DNA of 18,679 nt from Ignavibacteria bacterium UBA6688 (GTDB taxonomy: Bacteria > Bacteroidota > Ignavibacteria > UBA10030). Under the pieces are notes generated by a model that searched no databases, was not told the DNA's origin, and was given only the letters and a program-made list of their open reading frames with translations. This document shows positions 14,410 through 18,679 of this stretch, in pieces. Every line of letters begins with the position of its first letter. Position 1 is the stretch's first letter. The position numbers and the translations under genes are program-made. The stretch covers positions 1 to 18,679 of the forward strand of contig DKJQ01000197.1 of the NCBI GenBank assembly GCA_002454845.1, given 5' to 3'.

Positions 14410-16038
14410 TTAATTTAACTTTGCAATTTTTGCCGCCTCCGGCAACAGCGTTACGGCTTTCTGAAACTGCGTATCAACTTCTAGCATAACGGGGTACCAG
14501 CCTTCGTTCCCCCAGAACGCACGACCCACAAACGCTTTCAGGCGTGTTTTGATGAACGGGAGGTCCTTCTCAAAATCCTTTTCCTCGTTCGTCACTTCTT
14601 TTTGCTCGATGAAGGAGCCGAAAGCGGCGAGGAGTTCCTCGGAGATTTGATACGACCGGATGAAATTGTTCCGGTCGGAGCTGTGCCGGGCGCGGAGTCC
14701 CCTGCCTTCCCCATCGAGATAGGCGGTGATAAACTGGAAAAACATGTCGCGCCGCAACAGGTTCAGTGTATTCTCCGTGAGCGTCGAGGGCTTCACGATA
14801 TAATCGGGCGTAATTCCGCCGCCGCCGTACACCACCCGCCCGGCGTTGGTTTTAAACACGGGACGGGCTGAATCCCCCTTCACATCAGTTTTGTGGTCGA
14901 TGTTCTCCCCTTCCTCTTCCTCCCGTTCAAATGCTTCACGCTGGTAGGAAGATTTATCCTTCCCCTCATAGGCGCGCTGGATCAGTCTCCCGCTCGGTGT
15001 GTAATACCGGGCAATGGTCATGCGGAACGCCGAGCCGTCGTTGAGCGACCACTGGCGCTGGACCAATCCCTTGCCGAAACTCGTCTCGCCCACGATGAGC
15101 CCTCGATCCCAATCCTGTAACGCGCCGGCGACGATTTCGCTGGCACTCGCCGATCCGTTGTTCACCAGAACAATCACGGGAATTTTTTCAAATGCATCGC
15201 CTGTGCGCGCAGTGTCGGCTTCCTCCATCTCGGGTCGACGCGCCTTGGTGTAAACGATCTGCCGCGGTTTCCCTTTCGCCCCGCCGTCAAGAAACAGGTC
15301 CGCCAGCCGGCTTGCCTGGTCCATCACCCCGCCGGGATTGTTGCGCAGATCGAGGACCACTTGCTTCATCCCCTGGGCCGAAAGGCCCTGCAGCGCGCGT
15401 TCCACTTCGGCTCCGGTGGTTACTTTGAAGGAATTGACACTGAGGTATCCCACCTTGTCGCTTACCATTAATGCCACATCGACGCTATGAATTGAAATAT
15501 TATCGCGGGTGATTTCATACACGAGGTTGTCTTCGACACCTGGGCGCACAACGGTAATCTGTACTTTCGTCCCCTTCGGTCCCCGGAGCTTCCGGGAAGC
15601 GTGATCCACGCTTATTCCCACCGCAGTGCTGTCTGCGATCACCACGATCCTGTCATTGGAAAGAATTCCCATCCTTGCTGCCGGACCACCCCCCATCGGT
15701 TCGACCACGATAACCGTATCGTTGAGGACCCGGATGGACAACCCGACACCCTGATAATTCCCCTGGATGTTTTCCGCCTCGCGTTGCGAGAGCTGCGGTT
15801 GAAAATACACCGAATGCGGGTCCAGCTTTTCGATCAATCCGTTGATGGCCCCCTCGGTCAGTTTCTTCGTGTCGACCTCATCGACGTAATACTTCTCCGC
15901 GATCACGAGCACATCTTTGAATTTGTTCAGTTGCTCGTAGATATTATCCGCCGAAATCAGCCCCTTGCCCTGGAACCCGATGATCATGCCCGTGAGCATC
16001 ACTGCACCCACCGTCCACACTGAAAATCGCTTGTTCAT
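14410..16038 (-). CDS. C-terminal processing peptidase, S41 family
   Basis: The 542-residue product has an N-terminal hydrophobic segment (about 8-22) that exports or anchors it in the periplasm. A PDZ domain spans about 95-167 and the S41 protease core about 190-360. The Ser-Lys dyad is visible: S298 in NNGSASASEI and K323 in FGKGLVQ, with Q327 four residues on, the same 25-residue spacing as S430/K455 in E. coli Prc. An acidic, charged insert (about residues 365-390) and a helical C-terminal tail follow. Such proteases trim or degrade periplasmic proteins by their C-termini. The start ATG 16038 has AGAGGA 6 nt upstream. It lies 78 nt after the TPR gene on the same strand, with no terminator between them, so they are probably co-transcribed. 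The product is commonly called CtpA or Prc-like. Confidence 0.95.
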   Translation of the reverse strand: MNKRFSVWTVGAVMLTGMIIGFQGKGLISADNIYEQLNKFKDVLVIAEKYYVDEVDTKKLTEGAINGLIEKLDPHSVYFQPQLSQREAENIQGNYQGVGLSIRVLNDTVIVVEPMGGGPAARMGILSNDRIVVIADSTAVGISVDHASRKLRGPKGTKVQITVVRPGVEDNLVYEITRDNISIHSVDVALMVSDKVGYLSVNSFKVTTGAEVERALQGLSAQGMKQVVLDLRNNPGGVMDQASRLADLFLDGGAKGKPRQIVYTKARRPEMEEADTARTGDAFEKIPVIVLVNNGSASASEIVAGALQDWDRGLIVGETSFGKGLVQRQWSLNDGSAFRMTIARYYTPSGRLIQRAYEGKDKSSYQREAFEREEEEGENIDHKTDVKGDSARPVFKTNAGRVVYGGGGITPDYIVKPSTLTENTLNLLRRDMFFQFITAYLDGEGRGLRARHSSDRNNFIRSYQISEELLAAFGSFIEQKEVTNEEKDFEKDLPFIKTRLKAFVGRAFWGNEGWYPVMLEVDTQFQKAVTLLPEAAKIAKLN

Positions 16039-16116
16039 GCCATTTCCTCTTATTGAATGATGTTCGCTTTTTCTGTAATGCCGGTCGGGGAGCCCCGGTT
16101 CCTCCCTGACAGCATC

Positions 16117-17085
16117 TCAATTGTAGCCTGATAGCTCCCGGATTTTCAGCCTCGCATCCGTGGCTATCGGGCCACTGGGAACCACCGAAAGGTACTGTTC
16201 ATAGTGCCGGAGTGCTTCCCTCTTTGAGCCTTTAAACTCATACAACTGCGCGATACGGAAAAGCAGGGAGGCCAGTGAAGGATCTTTCTGCATCGCCGTC
16301 CGGTACGCATCGATTGCCTCGTCATACATTCTTTGCCGAACGAACGCCTGGCCGATCCGCTCATAACCGTCTGCCATGTCGGGGGAAACTGTAATATACT
16401 TCTTAAATTGGACAATCGCTTCACCGATCCGGCGCACGGTCATGTAGAATCCCCCCAAACGCTGGTACCCGGCCCACGATGCCGGGCGCATGATGATCGC
16501 TTTCTTGAAAAGTTTCTCGGCTTTCTCCAATTCTCCCTCCTCTGCGGAAATACCGGCGCGGGCAAGGGTCCCGAGATAAGGATCGGTGTTCACCAAAGCC
16601 GTGGCATGCTCATGCGCTTTTGCATAGCTCCCTCCGAAGATCGCGCGCGCATTCACCAGATACTCGATGAGCCCCTCGCGATACGCCGGGGTGATCGGGT
16701 CGTACTTCACCGCGAGTTCCAACTCGTTCTTGACCTTCGCAGCGATAAACGGTTTACGGAAGAGCCCTGCAAAGGGAAAATCGGCCGTGTGGGCTTCCGC
16801 CAAACGGAAATGGTATTCGGCGTTCCGGCCGTTCAACACAACAGCCCGCTCCAGGTATTCAACGGCCTGCCCGGTGTTTTGCGGTTCACGGAGATATGCC
16901 ATGCCGATCTGATAATGCGCCTCCGCCTCGGTGATGATATCCTTCCGGCGGGCTGTCAGTTCCCCGGTCCCCCTGAATTTCTGTTCAACCGGGGGCTTCT
17001 TGGTTTGCAGCGTCCCCCCCTCCGCGGCAACCGTCGGGCAGAAGAGCATCAACAAAACCCAGAGCGGCATTTTCTTCGTTATCAT
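16117..17085 (-). CDS. Secreted tetratricopeptide-repeat (TPR) protein
   Basis: The 322-residue product has a signal peptide (MITKKMPLWVLLMLF, cleavage near residue 21). At least five TPR-like helical pairs follow, at about 54-87, 88-132, 173-204, 205-238, 239-272 and 273-306. They carry the usual spaced small and aromatic residues, for example YDEAIDAYRTAMQKDP at 254-269. ATG 17085 was chosen because the signal peptide starts there; GGAGG lies 11 nt upstream. A longer form from 17121 would place charged residues before it. It sits between a sensor kinase gene (47 nt upstream) and the S41 protease gene. TPR proteins act as scaffolds, and periplasmic ones can serve as adaptors that present substrates to Prc-type proteases (NlpI in E. 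coli does this). An adaptor role here is inference. Confidence 0.88.
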   Translation of the reverse strand: MITKKMPLWVLLMLFCPTVAAEGGTLQTKKPPVEQKFRGTGELTARRKDIITEAEAHYQIGMAYLREPQNTGQAVEYLERAVVLNGRNAEYHFRLAEAHTADFPFAGLFRKPFIAAKVKNELELAVKYDPITPAYREGLIEYLVNARAIFGGSYAKAHEHATALVNTDPYLGTLARAGISAEEGELEKAEKLFKKAIIMRPASWAGYQRLGGFYMTVRRIGEAIVQFKKYITVSPDMADGYERIGQAFVRQRMYDEAIDAYRTAMQKDPSLASLLFRIAQLYEFKGSKREALRHYEQYLSVVPSGPIATDARLKIRELSGYN

Positions 17086-17132
17086 CGTTATGAGGTCCTC
17101 CTTCAGGCCCGAACGGTGCACCCGACTCCGGC

Positions 17133-18233
17133 TCAGTTCCCCGAGACATGAACCGGAATGACAATAGAAACATCAACCCCTTGCCGGGGATTGTTCCTGA
17201 GAACAAATTCATGCTTGTCCCCATATAATTGCTGCAACCGCGCCCGCGTATTCTGCAGCCCCACACCTTCAGAACCCGCCGCGGCCTGCTCGAGGGACAA
17301 CCCCGGTCCGTCATCCCTCACGCTCAAGGTGAGCCGCTCATTCTGTCGCCCGCCCGTTATCTCAATCAGACCGCCGGAGTTGCGGGATCCGACCGCGTAC
17401 CGGATAGAATTTTCCACCAGGGGCTGCAGGATGAAGCTTGGCACTTTCAGATCAAGAAGATCCGGATCCACGCTGATATGCACCTTCAGACGATCCCCAA
17501 AGCGCATTTGTTCGATTTCAAGATAACGCCGGAGAAATTCCAGTTCTTCGCGCAGGGGGACTTCATGCACGCCGGAGTTCTTGAGAGACGCGCGGAGGAG
17601 GTCCCCCAACCGTGCGAGCACCCGGTCGGCATCGTGCACGTTTTTGTGCATCAGCGAGGAGATGGTGTTGAGCGTGTTGAAGAGGAAGTGGGGATGGAGC
17701 TGCATCTTCAACGCCTGGAGTTGGGCCTGGGTCAACTGTGCTTCCAGCTGCGCGTTCCGCAACTCCCGGTCGCGGTATTTCCGGTAATACTCCCGCATGG
17801 AACCCACACCCAGGATCACCCAGTAGGTGAGAAGGTTCATATGGAAGTTGAAGGCGAACGAAAACTGGATGGCCCTGAACGCTTCAAAGAGTTTCAAGGG
17901 GTAGGGGCGGAATGACTGGAAGACCACTTCGGCGATCAGCAGTTGCGTTGCCGAAAGAAGGATGCTGGTCGGGAGATGGACAAGAAGTGCCTGAGGCCAG
18001 CTCTTTCGCTCAAACTGAAAGCGTTTCCCGAGCCAAAGAACCAGGGGTGCAATGCATGCCCAGATATAATAGAAGGAAAGATTGAGCGTGAGCGCCCGCT
18101 CCCAGGAAATCGGCGTCCGGAACAGATATTGATCCCAGAGTTGGGATTGGGATGCGAAAAATAAGCCCACACACGTCCAGATTATAAAGCTGAACGTCCA
18201 GCGAACCGATCGCTTTTCAAAAAAACTGGGCAT
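17133..18233 (-). CDS. LytS/YehU-type membrane sensor histidine kinase
   Basis: The 366-residue product has four predicted membrane helices (about 13-28, 49-69, 84-104, 122-144) and a coiled linker (about 147-178). The His_kinase domain carries HPHFLFNTLN, with H182 as the expected phosphorylated residue. A GHKL ATPase domain follows, with N box PLVENS (N275), DDGPGL (307-312) and GVGLQNTR (323-330). Kinases of this group usually pair with LytTR-type response regulators. No regulator gene is adjacent, and the next gene downstream is the TPR gene. ATG 18233 is the first Met giving a sensible membrane N-terminus, but no good ribosome site precedes it. The frame stays open to 18356 with unconvincing Cys/Pro/Arg-rich residues. 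The function is certain; the start is less so. Confidence 0.9.
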   Translation of the reverse strand: MPSFFEKRSVRWTFSFIIWTCVGLFFASQSQLWDQYLFRTPISWERALTLNLSFYYIWACIAPLVLWLGKRFQFERKSWPQALLVHLPTSILLSATQLLIAEVVFQSFRPYPLKLFEAFRAIQFSFAFNFHMNLLTYWVILGVGSMREYYRKYRDRELRNAQLEAQLTQAQLQALKMQLHPHFLFNTLNTISSLMHKNVHDADRVLARLGDLLRASLKNSGVHEVPLREELEFLRRYLEIEQMRFGDRLKVHISVDPDLLDLKVPSFILQPLVENSIRYAVGSRNSGGLIEITGGRQNERLTLSVRDDGPGLSLEQAAAGSEGVGLQNTRARLQQLYGDKHEFVLRNNPRQGVDVSIVIPVHVSGN

Positions 18234-18455
18234 GGGCGTAAGATGTGTTGGGCTTCCTGGGCTTCGATGGAGAGCTGGTGGGGATCTCCCGATAGCATTC
18301 CAACATACGCAGTTTACCCCGTGGCACGAAGACCTTTGGGGTGAACACCGATTCAACGGGGATGAATGAGCGGTTTTCAGCCTTGAAATGCCAAACCCCT
18401 GAACGGTTCCTTTTTTGGGGTTTTGGGGGGTTGCGAGCCGCAGAAGAATGGACCG
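18234..18455. other. Intergenic gap upstream of the kinase gene
   Basis: The gap has no gene, no clear terminator for the DUF6265 gene and no firm promoter. AACCCC (18396-18401) can pair with GGGGTT around 18418-18423, but the T-run lies inside the loop. The region should hold the kinase promoter or continue the transcript from the upstream gene. Confidence 0.3.
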
Positions 18456-18679
18456 CTATTCACAGGCGGCCTTCTTGAATGGAAAATCAATGCCTCGTTC
18501 CACACCCCTGCTTTTTCCCTCTATGCGGGCAACGAGGGAACCATCGGCATCCAGGCGGTAGATGATCCGCTGGGGAAAGTCATGTTCGGGGTTTTCAAAA
18601 ACTGCTTCCTGGGCTGAACTGCGGATCAGCTTGAACGAGGTTTGTTGCTGACGGGAGGGTGTTGCTACATAATAAATGG
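18456..18679 (-). CDS. DUF6265-family protein, C-terminal part (gene runs off the window)
   Basis: Reading the minus strand inward from the window edge gives 73 residues ending at TAG (18456-18458). No start codon lies in the window, so only the 3' end of the gene is present. The fragment contains the hallmark of the DUF6265 family, FENPEHDFPQRIIYR, followed by ARIEG and a D-F-P-F ending. The family is small, often secreted, and of unknown function. It is on the same strand as the kinase gene, 222 nt upstream of its start. Confidence 0.85.
   Translation of the reverse strand, partial: IYYVATPSRQQQTSFKLIRSSAQEAVFENPEHDFPQRIIYRLDADGSLVARIEGKSRGVERGIDFPFKKAACE

Noticed and set aside
18396..18432. 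G-rich stretch and AACCCC/GGGGTT pairing as a terminator or quadruplex
   Set aside because: The T-run lies in the loop rather than after the stem, and there are too few G-tracts for a four-stranded structure.

Overview
The window looks like a chromosomal piece of a Gram-negative bacterium from the Bacteroidota/Chlorobi side of the tree, most likely an Ignavibacteria-like lineage. This is inferred from a TonB-dependent receptor with an N-terminal carboxypeptidase-regulatory-like domain, a PorV/PorQ-family barrel protein, a secreted protein ending in a FlgD-like/type IX-like C-terminal domain, and a LytS-type sensor kinase. Most genes have clear AAGGAG-type ribosome binding sites, which argues against a classical Bacteroidia genome, where such sites are rare. 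No ribosomal RNA, tRNA, CRISPR array or intact transposase is visible.

Left part (1-5801, + strand). An 812-residue protein combines a UshA/5'-nucleotidase-like module, which has lost most of its metal ligands, with a predicted outer-membrane barrel. A 608-bp gene-free stretch follows, made of intergenic repeats: a 272-bp hairpin-rich element with imperfect terminal inverted repeats, a 9-nt-period repeat, and a second imperfect inverted repeat. Next come a small outer-membrane beta-barrel protein and a secreted protein built from tandem copies of a roughly 138-residue unit. A strong intrinsic terminator closes this part.

Middle part (5802-14020, + strand). A leader of about 570 bp precedes a three-gene operon: TonB-dependent receptor, 1108-residue secreted protein with fibronectin-like and FlgD/T9SS-like C-terminal domains, and PorV/PorQ-family protein. 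An intrinsic terminator ends it. The simplest reading is a cell-surface system in which the large protein is exported or anchored with help from the PorV-like barrel and works with the TonB receptor. The substrate cannot be read from the sequence.

Convergent junction (13952-14409). Between the terminators of the two convergent operons lies a 117-bp structured element: a near-perfect 20-bp outer stem enclosing three smaller hairpins. It is a candidate small RNA or a MITE-like mobile element.

Right part (14354-18679, - strand). In transcription order this holds a LytS/YehU-type histidine kinase, a secreted TPR protein and a C-terminal processing protease (S41), ending at an intrinsic terminator. 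No response regulator is next to the kinase. Upstream, running off the window edge, is the 3' end of a DUF6265-family gene on the same strand.
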